This document shows positions 23,119 through 35,001 of a stretch of 64,000 nt of DNA, piece by piece. The stretch lies in assembly GCF_001642475.1 (NCBI RefSeq), contig NW_019173976.1:62001-126000 (forward strand), read 5' to 3'. Source of the stretch: Fonsecaea monophora. Lineage: Eukaryota; Ascomycota; Eurotiomycetes; Chaetothyriales; Herpotrichiellaceae. How positions within the stretch are numbered: position 1 is the first letter of the stretch; each line of letters opens with the position of its first letter. The translations under genes and the position numbers were made by a program. The notes under the pieces were generated by a model, which saw only the letters and a list, made by a program, of their open reading frames with translations, made no database searches and was not told the DNA's origin.

Positions 23119-25672
23119 TCCTTGAAAGGATCCACGATGTCACATTGAGAATATATAAAGACTTCGAGCTTTTTGGTAATCACTCTTCTGACACCACGGA
23201 CAGAAGTAGCTGAGGTTCAGCTACAGACGTCGGGTTGGACCGAAGGAGGAATATATGGGAAATAGGCCAGTACATCCGCGCAACAAAGGATTTCGTAAAG
23301 GATTCTGGCTGGACAGGTTCTGCACTGACCAGAAGGAGCTCAAACTGCAGTTTGAAGGAGAAGCAGCCTGGATCTCGCAGGCTGTCACATTGCCATGCAC
23401 GGCCTGGAGAACGTGATCTCTCGAGATCTAGGCACAGTCAGTCTGAACAACAAGGGTGGGACCTCAATGTGGTGCGTGGGTAGGAAAAGAGCCGTTTTCC
23501 ATTTGGCGAGATACCACGCAGAGGCGTCTCCAACCTCTCAACAGCAGCCCGGACCGTGGTTCTGGATTTCGAACTGGAACCGGAGGGAAGGGCTTCGAGC
23601 AGCGAAGGCGAACTGACTTTCATGTATAATTCGTCCGAGGCCCTGGCCAATGCTCTGCTCATGTGTGCTGGAAAGGTATTTGCAGTATGGTCACGCACGG
23701 CGGCCGTAGGGCCAACAAGGGGGACATCTCGATTTTGCATTATGGTGTTGTACGATCTAGGTTTGTGCCGTCTGCTTCTCGCAAGAGGCAAGCCACCTGT
23801 TCAATGATATGCTCAAAGATGCAAAATGTCAACGTTTGTGACATCAACAATACACACTGAGGACCGGGCAGCAGACGAGGACCAGTTGAGGTCAAGGGGG
23901 ACAGCTTCATCAATCTAGGCACGAATTCCGTTCCGCAGTCGGGACAATTCGAGACTCCACTGCAGCATTCCCTGGCTGGACAGCAACATCAAAATATGTG
24001 AATTTGGGCTTTCCAAGGGAAAGTTGGACAGCAAGGCGGTGTTTGCTCTTGACAGGATTCCGACCGCTTGCTCCAATCTTGACCAATTCGCCGTTTATCA
24101 ATAGCGAACATGAAGGAGAAGATCAGTTGGTGACGAGGCCCTTACCAATACGACCGATCTGGTGAAGGACGTGTTTCCTACCTGCTTTCCTCGAGAGGGA
24201 CTAGCACCACACCCTCATGCATCCCATATCAATCTTAACAGGGCAAGAATGGGTTGCAAAAATAGTTTATACTGACGAGTTTGACATCTGGCATTGGCAT
24301 TGGCATTTGCAGACAGTCCAGGTTGATGAGAAGTAACCCTGCAGCCACCAGGGAGGTAACTGGACGACGCCGGTACAAAGATAAGTCAGCTCTCACCGCA
24401 GACGATTTGGTAGTTCAAGCTTCGCAGATCAAAAGCATGGATGATCAACAGGGAAACAGGAGACGTAAGGCTCTCAGCCTCAGTGGTGGCGACAGATATC
24501 CGGGAAGCAAACGCCATCAATCATCTTGGTACTGTGGCTTTAGCTTCTGCTAGGGCACAGCGAAAGAGGGACGCAGGAATGCTTGCAGGTGTCTCGTTTG
24601 CAGGTGTGGCGATTCGTCCAGAGACATGGGATGCTGAGCCAATCCGCTTCTGAAAAAGGGCACAAGGAGGTGACAGGTCAAGCAGAACCTTTTCTGTCCC
24701 CTGGCACGCCCTGGTTCCTGGATGACTTCCTGAGAAGGGTGGTGGGGCAGAGAAACGAGGTCTTCGGATCCATCCAGCATTGTTTGTTCTCCAAGCTCTT
24801 GGCTTCAGTGTCTTTTCTCCTACGGGACTTGCTTCTTGAGAGTCGAGGAGGGCTGTCGGGAGATGAGCGGCCAGCAACGAAGGCGTTCGGGCGGTGACGA
24901 TGCAAGTGAAACTGTGGCTCGTCGGACCAGGGGCTGAGAGATGCAGATGGCGGTGGCCGAAGATCGCAAGTGCTGGGATGACGATGCTGCCAGCTCATCG
25001 CTCCACATCTGGGCCTCGACGCTTTTGCGAGCTTGCGCCCAGCCTCTCCAATATCGCACCACGGCCTCACTCTACTGACTTTCCCACAACCCGTTGGGTG
25101 CCCAAACAAGAAAAAATACGGGACCATGGCAAGCACGTTGTTGAGGATAGTTCCAGGCTGCTCTTCAAGTGTCCAATCCAGACATCTGGGCTCGGACTGC
25201 CGGTAGCGATCCGCAGTCCGCCGTTTGTTCTCCCGCAGTCTGCAGTTGAACTCTTGCGACCCGCCAGATGCTTGCGATTAGCGACACATTCTCAATTACC
25301 AGTTTGAATGCTGAAATGCTTGCTATCAAGCTCTAAGACATCGCTCATGCGGATTTGGAAGCTGAAAGTCACAGATCGCGCTCATAGCTGCGCCCGTCGA
25401 GTTCGGCGCATCCGCCACCTAGAGATCTGCCAGTCTTCAACACCACACAGTCGAACGAAATTCGCTGCTTGAAGAACCCGCAAAGACAATTCCTTTGATG
25501 TCTCTACCGAGTAGTAAATTGCCTCAATTCACTCACCGATTTCGAGACGCGACTTGGCCGCACTGGTGGACACGCGACTCTACACTGGACGCTGAAGGCC
25601 CAACCTCCATGATTTTAGAAATTGACCAGCCACCAGCACAACCACGCGCACTTCTTCCACCTCACCACGTCA
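23119..25672. other. Intergenic, 2.5 kb, no supported gene
   Basis: Lies between two genes pointing away from each other, so it holds both promoters. All frames are under 155 codons, overlap on opposite strands and lack motifs. Short repeats GGCATTGGCATTGGCATT occur near 24291-24308. Confidence 0.5.
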
Positions 25673-28582
25673 ATGCCTCCGTTACAGTTACTGTTCACAC
25701 CCTCTCACGTCTTGTCTGGCTCCAACCCTGTTTAGCCTTTACCCTACCACGTTCAGAGTCTATAACACAAACTCCATCGTCCTTGCGCGTCAGGCGCAGT
25801 CCCCAAATTGTCCCAGGATCCCTCTCTCACCCAGCGACCAGCTGTCGAAGTGTCGCTCCCCAGACACTCCGCCTTTGACGACCTTTACGAGTTCTACGAC
25901 CCGGAACGAACCCCCGTGCCCCAACGCCATCAACAAATACCTACCCCCATCTCGCAGAGACGTCCTCATTCCACGCAATCTAGCGGTGCCCGATCGCTGC
26001 GGAGAACCCCAAGGTTACAAGAGCGACGGGCAACTGCACAGTTCCCCCTGCGTGCGAGAAGGTCCCAAGCCCTCTCTGCGACACCGCCAGTCTACTTTGA
26101 CGAGTCCGGCTCTACCACCCCTAGCTTTTTCCAGCAACTGGTCTCGGACGACTCCTATCGGCCTCGGAGAACGCTTCAAATCTCTCGACATACCCACGAC
26201 GCTATCCTCTTTGCCCTGGAAGCCATCAGGAGAGGTGATGGTGTTCACGCGCAGCCGTTAACTGCTGATACACTCGAAGAAGAGGCTCGAATGTCAGATT
26301 TGATAAGGGGCACTGCGCCCGGCACCGCTGCTGTATCAAGTCGAACTCAGAATGGCGGAGCAACCCGTGCGTCCGCAGCAGCTGGCACTGGTCCAACACC
26401 CACCGACCCCCCGCGGTATCGTACTCCGACGGATGTCATGCGAGAGCGCCGGGCACGAGAGGCTCGTAGAGCCGAGGAGGCCGCGGCCAGGCTACGTCAA
26501 GAGGAGGATGCCAGAAGGCTACAAGAAGAACAAGTTGTTGGCGTTGGGGAGGATATCACACGACGAACGACTACGAGGCCCGCCGCTCAGCCTCCTCAAA
26601 CCTACAACATAGGTGGAGCTGTCCCTCAACCTGCTGGTCCGACGACACGGCGGCAGGAGAACATACAGCCCACCCACCCGAGCGCCTCTAGGACAACTGG
26701 TAGAGCCCCTGAAACTTCAGCGAGAGAACCGAGGGTTTCTGCGTCCACGCAGCGAAATCGCACTGAAGCCTATGAACAACTCAGCATTCCTGCCACTGCA
26801 ACAGCCAAACCGCCGGAACAGATACCACGGCCCACCCAACCACCGCAGCCACAATCTCGAACACAGGCTGTTCCCCCATTTGGCTCTCAACCTGTTCAAC
26901 AGCCTGTTGCTCAGCCTTCTACAGCGGCCCGAAGCCGCTTCCCCAATGCATTCGAACGCTGGGAAGATCTTTCTGCTCGATGGGAAGGCATTGTATCATC
27001 TTTCATCCATCGCATGGAAAACAATGCCGATGAATTGGCCGGGAAGCCCCTTGACCGGCAAATGGCTCGACAGATCGACGACTTGTCTCGGGCAGGCGCA
27101 AACCTGTTTCACGCGGTGGTCGAACTGCAACGCCTTCGAGCGTCGTCCGAGCGCAAGTTCCAGCGCTGGTTCTTCGAAACTCGGCACGAGCACGAACAAG
27201 CTCAAGAAAGACAAGCAGAGCTCGAGCGTCAACTGCGGGCTGAGAAAGAAGCTCGAACGCTCAGTTCCACCTCAATCGAACAGGTACGTGCAGAAAAGAC
27301 GAGAGCAGAAGAGCTAGTAAAGGAGATGCGCCGCGAACTACAAATCAGCAAGGAAGAAGCTCGCCGCGCCTGGGAAGAACTAGGTCGAAGGGAGCAGGAG
27401 GAACGTGAAAGAACCAGTGCTTTACGGAGCGGAGAACCCACCCTTATTGGCGGTGTCCAAGTCGTGCCGATGCAAGGTCTGCCGAGTAGGCAGACGAGCA
27501 CAGCGCAACGTCCACAAACTAGAGATGGGCCAACAGGTGGTGCAGGGCCAACAACCATGTCTGGCCAGCAACCTCAACAACGTCCTGCCTCTCGTCAAAC
27601 AACAACAACTTCTCTCGACTCGCCTGGTGAAGAAGGTCGACAGTTCACATATCGTCCGGACACTGGCAACTCCTCTACCATGACCGACCCGTTCACGGAA
27701 GCATCTCGGCAGCGCGAACAACAGGGACAACAACGTCATGAGCCAGATACACAATTCTATACCAGCTCTCAGCCCACACAGCCTCCAACAAGTGGTGCTG
27801 CAATTGCTGCTGCGCGAGCTGCTGCCATCGGAGGACAGTCACCTGCGCGCATGCCTGGTGAATCGAGGTACTATCCCGTTGCCACCAGCGATGCTCAAAT
27901 GTCTGGCGCTTTGCCCGCGCCAGTCCGCCAGGGTACTGGAGGGACAGAGCAGTCTTACATCCCCTCTAACGCATCATTGGCGCCATCCGAGGAAGAATAC
28001 CACATCAATCCCGATGGCAGCTACACCCGAGACTCGCAAGGCCGTCGCATCCCTTATCGTCAGCCAATCGGAGCAGGCACCTCAGGTTTGACAGGCGAGA
28101 TTAGTGAAGAAGAAGGTGAAATACCGGAAGAGATATCAGAGGACGACGACGACGACGATCATGCCGCGGACATCGAACGTGAGAGAATGTACGCCGCGCA
28201 GTATCGCCAACCACAGCCATCACAACAACCGCCTACCACAACCTCAGGACTCCCTCGTACTACAACAACTGCCCTGCCCCCCATCCCCCAAGGTCGGACA
28301 TTGGATCCAACATCATCACCTTATGAAGGACAAGCCTACGAAACAGATGTTCCACCCGCGGTAACCCAGGCCATGACAGGCTGGGAGAGCTTACAGACTC
28401 GCAGCCACCACCATCCGACCAGGCTGAGCGACATCATCGAGGAACAGACCGCGAGAACAAGTCCAAGTCGGACAAGCTACGTTAGTGGCTCTGGTGTCTT
28501 CCCTGGTGATCTCGGACCCGGCACTGGAACTGCGGGAACAGGGGCTGGAAATGGCACGGGAAGTGCTTCTACTAGACGGTGA
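25673..28582 (+). CDS. Coiled-coil fungal protein, function unknown; 5' exon uncertain
   Basis: The long open frame begins without an ATG at 25808 and runs to 28582; its first internal ATG is about 160 codons in. A tentative first exon starts at ATG 25673 and could join in phase 0 to an acceptor CCCAG ending at 25816, using a weak donor at 25730 (GTTTAG) or 25709. Residues of note: a basic, Glu-rich helix around RERRAREARRAEEAAARLRQ; a central block with FPNAFERWEDLSARWEG, IDDLSRAGANLFHAVVELQR and SERKFQRWFFETRHEHEQ followed by about 100 residues of heptad-like coiled coil; then GEPTLIGGVQVVP; and near the C terminus EEEYHINPDGSYTRDSQG with an acidic Asp/Glu run. These blocks look conserved among eurotiomycete hypothetical proteins as far as I recall. 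No enzyme motif. The 3' end is firm; the start is not. Confidence 0.7.
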
Positions 28583-29690
28583 AGAGAAATGAAAACTTGT
28601 GCCGTCGAAACACCAAAAGGTGACAGATAAACCCGGGCTGTCCAGACTTTTCTGGACGTCGTTGGGCATCCCTTGAACCTGTTGCTAATTTTTAGAAAAC
28701 ATCCACGACTTTATATCGAGTCCACAAAACCGAAAAAAAAGTTCTCCAGACACTTTAATCAATGGGTGGCTTCTCAGTCTTACGCTCAATGTACAACACA
28801 CAGTACAATATGGATTTAATGAATGCACATACCGAAGGTCGAAGCCATCTCAATGGGCTAATAGATTCGATGCGCTTCGTGGCGCAGGACCCGTTTTATT
28901 TCAGCTTCTTTAAGCCCTGCCGGGGGAATATCTGGAGAACGAGCTTCGAAGAAGCCGGAGGGGCTACTCAAATAGCCCACAAGTCTCTTGATGGATGAGA
29001 CAACCATTGGGTGTGCGATGAAGAGCGAGGGAATCTTCCAATGTCCTCAGCTCAAAATTGACAACGTGGAGAAAACCACAGCTTCTAAAAGGAAAAGGGA
29101 GAGAAGTTGAAAACAAGGAGCAGAAGGTGAAATGATGCGAGAGACCAAAACTTCTTTTACTGCCAGGTCAAGTTCTTTTCAGTCTTGGGTTCATAAATCT
29201 TGTTGAAGCAGTTTCCATAGCAAGCGAAGGCGCGATGGGCGAGTTGTATCATGGTCCCGATGAAGCTCTGGCAAAGATTCGCCAGTCATTATTGTGAAGC
29301 TCCTGGACCGAATACGCGGCCAAGCTTTTGAGAATGCAGAGCCACCGTTTCCAATGCTTTCAATCCAATTTCGTTCCGTTGGTACACATTCTCACACTGT
29401 CCATGTGCCATGCTCAATCGATTTGACCACTCTTAGGTTGGTTGTTGATTTCAGGTACTCCTTTCACCAGTCTCGCCGATGCACAGCGCTTCAAAGTGTG
29501 CAAGCCTCTCAGTCATTTCGCTTCTCGATGGCTAATAGCTGAACCCACACAGAAAGTTGTCATCATCAATCGGATACTCGTAAGTGCCTCCCATTTTACA
29601 TCCAAGTAAACTGCCGCTTCGCGAGTGGCACAATAATTCGATTCGTGACAGCCTGTCGGATCCTCGCTGTACCTCCGACAATTGACCCTT
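28583..29690. other. Intergenic between convergent genes
   Basis: Holds the 3' ends of both neighbours. An A-rich run (28731-28740) follows the left gene by about 150 bases and may mark its terminator region. No supported frame. Confidence 0.5.
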
Positions 29691-31013
29691 TCAAAACGAC
29701 GTCGTGCCCGAAGGGGGAAGCCAAGCGTTCGGATTGGATTCGATATACGGTTGGGTGACACACCAACAAGTCAGCTGGAAGGGGTGAAAAAGAGCTGGAG
29801 TCGGATTGCCTCCTTGATCGAAGCAAGTCATGGCGGCACAAGCCTCCCCAGTCATCTTTGCATTGTATAGGTCTGGCTCAACCAAAGCCCGAGCGTCCAG
29901 TGTTTTGTCTACATCATTAAACATGCAGCCGCAATATCCATCGGTGCCCCCGATCTTATTCATGTGGTAGAAGGGGCAAGCTCGGTCGCATCGAACGCTC
30001 CAGATCTGTCGTCTCTGGGGTTGAACGTATGCAATGTTGGCGTCAAAGCTCCGTTTACCAGCGCCCTGAGACACAGCGGTCAGAGTCAACGCTGTGCTCT
30101 GGGTCGTGTTCATCTTGTCGATGTCTGCAACCACGTTGTTTCCAAGAACTGAATAGACGCTTCCATCACTGAGTTTCTGGATCCAGTAAGTGGCAATGTT
30201 TGGATCGTACATGTTGATAGCGATGCATTGACAATCAGCAACCACCGTCTGAGGCTGTCCTTGGTTTTGATTGACCACCAAGGGGACCAAGTCAAGGTTA
30301 GGTTGAGGGTCGACAAGCCCAATCATGCCACAGGGTAAGGAAGTGCTGCAGTTGACCACAAGTGTGGTTGGTACTGGGCCATCTAATTGCAGGTAGACTT
30401 GGATGACGCCGTCTAGGAGATAAGGGACCATGGAGCCAACTATTGCCGTATTCTGAGGTTGGACACTCAAAGATTCCTGAATCAATTCTGGAGTAATGTC
30501 TTGGTTAGGCGGAGGAATGAATGTCGGGACCGCAGTATCGATTGCTGGTGCTGGACCTGTTTGTGTTTGCCGGCGGCGCAGGTCATTCACCGATCGTTCA
30601 TGTCTTTCTGAAATTGAATTATAGGCTTCATCGGCCTTATCGTACCAGTCTTCCATTGTGCCGCAGTAACACGAATCTGTTATTACAGAATAGAACGTTT
30701 CTTTGCCATTTTCACATTCCAAAGTGCCACAGGGAGAGGGCAACTGAACGAAAGTCAATCAGCAAATGATACACAATCAAGCGTCATTAGAGTCTGAACT
30801 CACGGGAGACCCGGACCATACTGGGCATGAACACGAGAATGACGACAAGTCGAAGGTTGCTTCTCCAAAAAGACAGCGTTCGGACGAGCATAGTTGGTCG
30901 AGAATATTAAATATGCGGCTTCGCGGAACACCAGGAGCACTGTCAATCCTTGTCGGGGCCGACGCTGACAGCACTGAGAGCCACAACATGGCGAGAAGAG
31001 CTGATTTCATCAT
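29691..31013 (-). CDS. Secreted cysteine-rich protein, unknown function
   Basis: Two exons, 30804-31013 and 29691-30743, join in phase 0 across a 60-base intron (GTGAGT...TTCAG) to give about 420 residues. Start is the first ATG of an ATG-ATG pair; the open frame upstream has only GTG. Residues 1-20 (MMKSALLAMLWLSVLSASA) form a signal peptide. The mature N terminus is Cys-rich (LCSSERCLFGEATFDLSSFS, CSCPVWSG, then SPCGTLECENGKE and DSCYCGTMEDW), spanning the intron, which supports the join. A second Cys-rich part lies near the C terminus (VRCDRACPFYHMNKIGG, CGCMFNDVDKTLD, ACAAMTCFDQGG, TCWCVTQPYIE). The spacing does not match the eight-Cys CFEM pattern well. A possible donor GTATAT after TCWCVTQP means the last residues may differ. 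Cell-wall, adhesive or effector-like roles are all possible. Confidence 0.72.
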
Positions 31014-32072
31014 TTTGGCGGCCGGCGTCACGAGCTTATCACAGTCTTCGAAGTGGAGAGAGGCGGGAAGGATAAAGAATGATAGTATGGGAAGGGCAGC
31101 AAGGGATGGAGAAAAGATAGGACGATGCAGAGGTAAGAATGCGCGACAAAATTCACTAAGAAGCCAAGGTTGAAATGGAACTGCCAGACCTTGTATAGCT
31201 GTTAGACCTTCACTGCACGCACCTACCTGTTCACGAAGTGTTGGCTCCAGAAGTAATCACTGCCACTTGTTAGACCAAGAAGGAGCTCTCTTGAACGAAT
31301 ACGAGGCAATGGCACCTTCCAATGAGCGATGGGAAGATCATTTCAGATAGCAGGAGCGTTGCCGACGATTCTTTCTAAAGATGATATGTGTAAGTTGACA
31401 TCGTTACTTTTCCAGACTCGTTCTCGGGGAACGGGATGCGGCATATCCACGAGGCTGAGCTTATCCCAAAACAAAGGCAAGGCTGGCACAACGCACTCAA
31501 ACTTCCGAAAAGCAGGTTTTAAAGTGCCAAGGCGATACCAAGGCGCTAGGCCAGCTGAACGGAATGACCCTTTTTCCCGATCCGAAGTTGGAGTGGAGCA
31601 CTGTGACGGGTTCTTGGCAAACGGCCTCAACGGGCAAGGCAGATTAACTGCGTCGAAAACTCTCAGACTGGCTATCGTCAAGTCAAGTCTTTGGGCATCC
31701 AAAGCAGCACTCGCTTCACACGGCTGGCACCGTACATACTATTTGCTGGCTCGAATGAATATATGTCAATGTCTCGCCTAGTTCAGGTCTTGCTTCCACT
31801 GTCATGATGTGTTTCACTCTGGTTGCTCAATTCTGTTGCGGGAGGCTGGGGATCTTCAGCGGCTTCTGCCTACACCCACCAACCACCTCACCATCATCCA
31901 TGAGCACAACAAGCTCAATCCCAGCCTCACATTCAACGCTTTCTTAATTCTCCGGTCTCCTCGTTAAACTTACGTCCCTGCTTTCTTCCACCGTTGTTAA
32001 CGTGCGTCTCTTGAGTTTTACCGCTCGTTTTTGGGTTTGCGCATCTTTTGCTTACTGCCCACTCCCAAAGTA
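31014..32072. promoter_or_regulatory. Divergent intergenic region
   Basis: Separates the secreted-protein gene from the DUF3433 gene, so both promoters lie here. The right end is strongly C/T-rich. No supported frame. Confidence 0.5.
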
Positions 32073-34523
32073 ATGAACTTGGTCACTGATCCAGACGCTC
32101 ACCTCCAATCAGTCAAACGAACCACACCTCAATATATCAAGTCCGACTCTCTCAAGTCCTCCTCCGCCACCAACGAATACTTTTCAGACTATGCCTCCGA
32201 AGTCGCCAGTCAAAAGTCGGACGATTCCAAAGCAAGCTATGAAACGCCGCCCTCACGGATTTCTACTCCGCTACAAGTACAGCACAACCCTGTCGACTCC
32301 GAGATGACGCTTCCTTCAAGACCCGGCGCAATCCAGCCGGCTCCTCTGAATATTCGACACCACCAACCCGTAGGCGCGCAGACAACGGTGCGACTGCTAT
32401 CCAGTTTCGACGAGATGAGCCCTCCGACTCCTGGGGTCGATGATACACCGTATATCCGATTCGCCATTGAGCAATTGACAAGAGATGAGGATGTCACCGG
32501 CCGAGGCAGAGACAGCACATTTCCTGCTCCGAATGCGCCTCTTCCCACACCTTCCATCAAGCCTGAGTTCGACGAAAGCCCTCGTGCGCCGACACCCTCT
32601 CCTCCTCCACCAACGCCGCCCCCGCAGCCTGCCTCGCCCCGTCCGCCCTCACAAACCAGCCTCCAAGAAGTCCTTATCCCAGTTGATCTTTCGAAAGACC
32701 TTCGTCGGCGACTTGGCTTTGTACCATTACCTCTACGACTTCCAATTCTTGGTCTATTCTTCTTTCTATGCCTTTTAATGATCGCCGCCCTGATATTCAG
32801 CCTGGTCTTCGCAGGCACGAATCACGCACTCTTCAACTATGACGGAAACACGACACCACGATACTTTGTCTTCCAGTATCTACCACAACTAGTTGGCATT
32901 CTCTTGATGCTGTGGCTTTTTGTGATTGAAGCCGCAGTGTACAGATCTCTGCCTTATTACGGCATGGGCTCAGGTCGTCGTAACCACTGGGCTTTGCAAA
33001 ACATGCGAATCCTGCCAGCAAACTATCTTCTGCCGGACCTCACTTTCTTCCGCAATGGGGAGCCCTTGCTGGGTATCACATTCCTGATCTTCTGGATAAC
33101 GAGCTTTACTGTACCGCTCCTCGCGTGTGTCTTCCAGACCCAGTGGATTACAGATGACGGGCCAGCACGTTTCCGATGGACCACGGTCAGAGGGGTCGGC
33201 TGGACCCTCGTGGCGCTGTACGTCCTTCTTGGCTTTGGACTCTTGTATTGCGCTTTTCGCTTTCGACGGCGGAATTCCAACTTACTCTGGGACCCTTGCT
33301 CGCTCGCCGATCTGATCTGTTTGTTCCGCAGGTCGAACGTGGGTTCCGACTTTGAGCAAACCGAGATATCACCACAGCCGAACGGCCAAATCCCACCGAG
33401 AAATCTTCGTCTGGGTTTCTTCACCACATCTGAACGACCGGAAGTATTTCATGGTGTGGGAGAGGAGTATGCGCCCGTCAAACGCCTCTCATTTCTGCCC
33501 AAGAATTCAAAAACTGTCCATGGCTTGATTGAGCAAGGTGATGTTGAAGCTCAACGGTATTCTTATGGTTCCGCGTTCTCACGCAATATCCATTCGCCAT
33601 TTGTGCGATACCGGTGGACGCCCTGGTATCTCCGTGATTCATTTGTCTTGGCCTGGATTGTGGCAGCTATCCTGATGGCCATCGCCTTTTTGGTCGTCAG
33701 CTTTGTGAACAAAGCAGTCGAAGATGGCTTCCGGCCTCTACTCCCATCTCTGACGGATTCCAGTGGCTTTTCACCGGCCAACTTCCTCTACAGTTTCCTG
33801 CCAGCTTTTCTAGGTATGGTGCTGTTTCTCGCTTGGCAACCGATTGACATGTACTTCAGAGCGGTCCAGCCGTTCCGTAACCTCTCTCAACCTAATGGTG
33901 CTACGGCACGAAACTCTTTACTGCTCGCATACCCTTCCTATGGACATATCCGTGTCATTATTCGGGCCCTGGTCAATCGCGATTATAAAGTCGCATATAT
34001 TACGTTCATCTCAATACTCTCGCTCTCTATCCCGGTACTGGCTGGTGGAGCGTTCACTGCAGTGTTCTTCTCCGCGGACAATCAAGTCAGGATGGTCGCC
34101 AGCATGCCCGGGTACATCGCATTATGCGTGCTGGTCACCATCTATGCGCTCTCATACCTAATAATCTGGCCAACTCGGAAGCGATACCTCCCTCACAGTA
34201 TCGACACCATTGCGGCACTATTGAGTTGGCTCTATGCGAGTCCACTGCTCGGCGACGTCGCCCTGCAAAATATCGGCACAAAAGCTGAATTGGCGGAGAC
34301 ATTGACAGGCCCAAAAACTGCTCCAGCGTCACTGACTGGTGACACGGTGCTGGAAGAGAAAGGCCGTCGTTCAAGGCGTGCTGTCCGCCGCCTGGCTCAC
34401 GACGTCGGGATGAGGTACGCCTTCGGAATCTTCGTTGGTCGGGATGGCAAGGAGCATCTTGGTATCGACCGCTTGCAGAGGCCTGGTAGCCGAGAAATGC
34501 TGGTGGTATCGACTTCGCAATAG
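32073..34523 (+). CDS. DUF3433 family multi-spanning membrane protein
   Basis: 816 residues from ATG 32073; 14 sense codons precede it without an ATG. Residues 1 to about 210 are disordered and Pro/Ser-rich (PTPSPPPPTPPPQPASPRPP). Then come about eight to nine transmembrane helices, for example LGLFFFLCLLMIAALIFSLV, QLVGILLMLWLFVIEAAVY, VLAWIVAAILMAIAFLVVSF, FLPAFLGMVLFLAWQP and YIALCVLVTIYALSYLIIW. The repeated layout RYRWTPWYLRD-helix-FLYSFLP-helix-QPF is typical of DUF3433 proteins, which are often misnamed as SAICAR synthase in databases; no such enzyme motif is present. A basic cytosolic tail follows. Location is a cellular membrane; function is not established, though one Neurospora member (spray) affects calcium and hyphal growth as I recall. 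Confidence 0.85.
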   Translation: MNLVTDPDAHLQSVKRTTPQYIKSDSLKSSSATNEYFSDYASEVASQKSDDSKASYETPPSRISTPLQVQHNPVDSEMTLPSRPGAIQPAPLNIRHHQPVGAQTTVRLLSSFDEMSPPTPGVDDTPYIRFAIEQLTRDEDVTGRGRDSTFPAPNAPLPTPSIKPEFDESPRAPTPSPPPPTPPPQPASPRPPSQTSLQEVLIPVDLSKDLRRRLGFVPLPLRLPILGLFFFLCLLMIAALIFSLVFAGTNHALFNYDGNTTPRYFVFQYLPQLVGILLMLWLFVIEAAVYRSLPYYGMGSGRRNHWALQNMRILPANYLLPDLTFFRNGEPLLGITFLIFWITSFTVPLLACVFQTQWITDDGPARFRWTTVRGVGWTLVALYVLLGFGLLYCAFRFRRRNSNLLWDPCSLADLICLFRRSNVGSDFEQTEISPQPNGQIPPRNLRLGFFTTSERPEVFHGVGEEYAPVKRLSFLPKNSKTVHGLIEQGDVEAQRYSYGSAFSRNIHSPFVRYRWTPWYLRDSFVLAWIVAAILMAIAFLVVSFVNKAVEDGFRPLLPSLTDSSGFSPANFLYSFLPAFLGMVLFLAWQPIDMYFRAVQPFRNLSQPNGATARNSLLLAYPSYGHIRVIIRALVNRDYKVAYITFISILSLSIPVLAGGAFTAVFFSADNQVRMVASMPGYIALCVLVTIYALSYLIIWPTRKRYLPHSIDTIAALLSWLYASPLLGDVALQNIGTKAELAETLTGPKTAPASLTGDTVLEEKGRRSRRAVRRLAHDVGMRYAFGIFVGRDGKEHLGIDRLQRPGSREMLVVSTSQ

Positions 34524-35001
34524 CACTGGAAGAGCGCCGGCAGCGATGGATTAACGGCGATGTACAGTATGATGGACATGCAGATTCCGATTCTACAACG
34601 ATGTGTTTGACAGTATACGACTTTTTATACTTGGATATGATGGGGTCCGCCGCCAATGTGCGGACCAGGTGCACAAAAGTACCAGAGACGATATAATGGA
34701 GATGGCTTCCTCCTCTTAGACAGAGGATGTGGAACATGGACGAGGCTAGATGGGAACAACGAAGACATGTCGGTTCACACCATAGATTTTTGTACAGATA
34801 CAAACAAGATACACAGCCTTGATGCTTCAGGGTAATTCCTCCAACAGACTCCTTTTTCACGCTATTCCTCCTGTTTACCTTTTGACTTCCGTCCCGCCAC
34901 CGAGTTGATACACCTAGTCCATACATCTCTTTCTGCAGAGAATGGTTGTAACCGGTATGCACATTCTGTCTCAGCTGCCACGAGCGGGACATGACAGTCG
35001 A
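34524..35001. other. Convergent intergenic region
   Basis: Between two gene 3' ends; expected to hold both terminators. It marks the left boundary I would give the catabolic cluster. No coding frame. Confidence 0.5.

Noticed and set aside
24521..25136. Several overlapping frames of 75-150 codons on both strands
   Set aside because: None has a motif or a splice partner, and they overlap each other on opposite strands.
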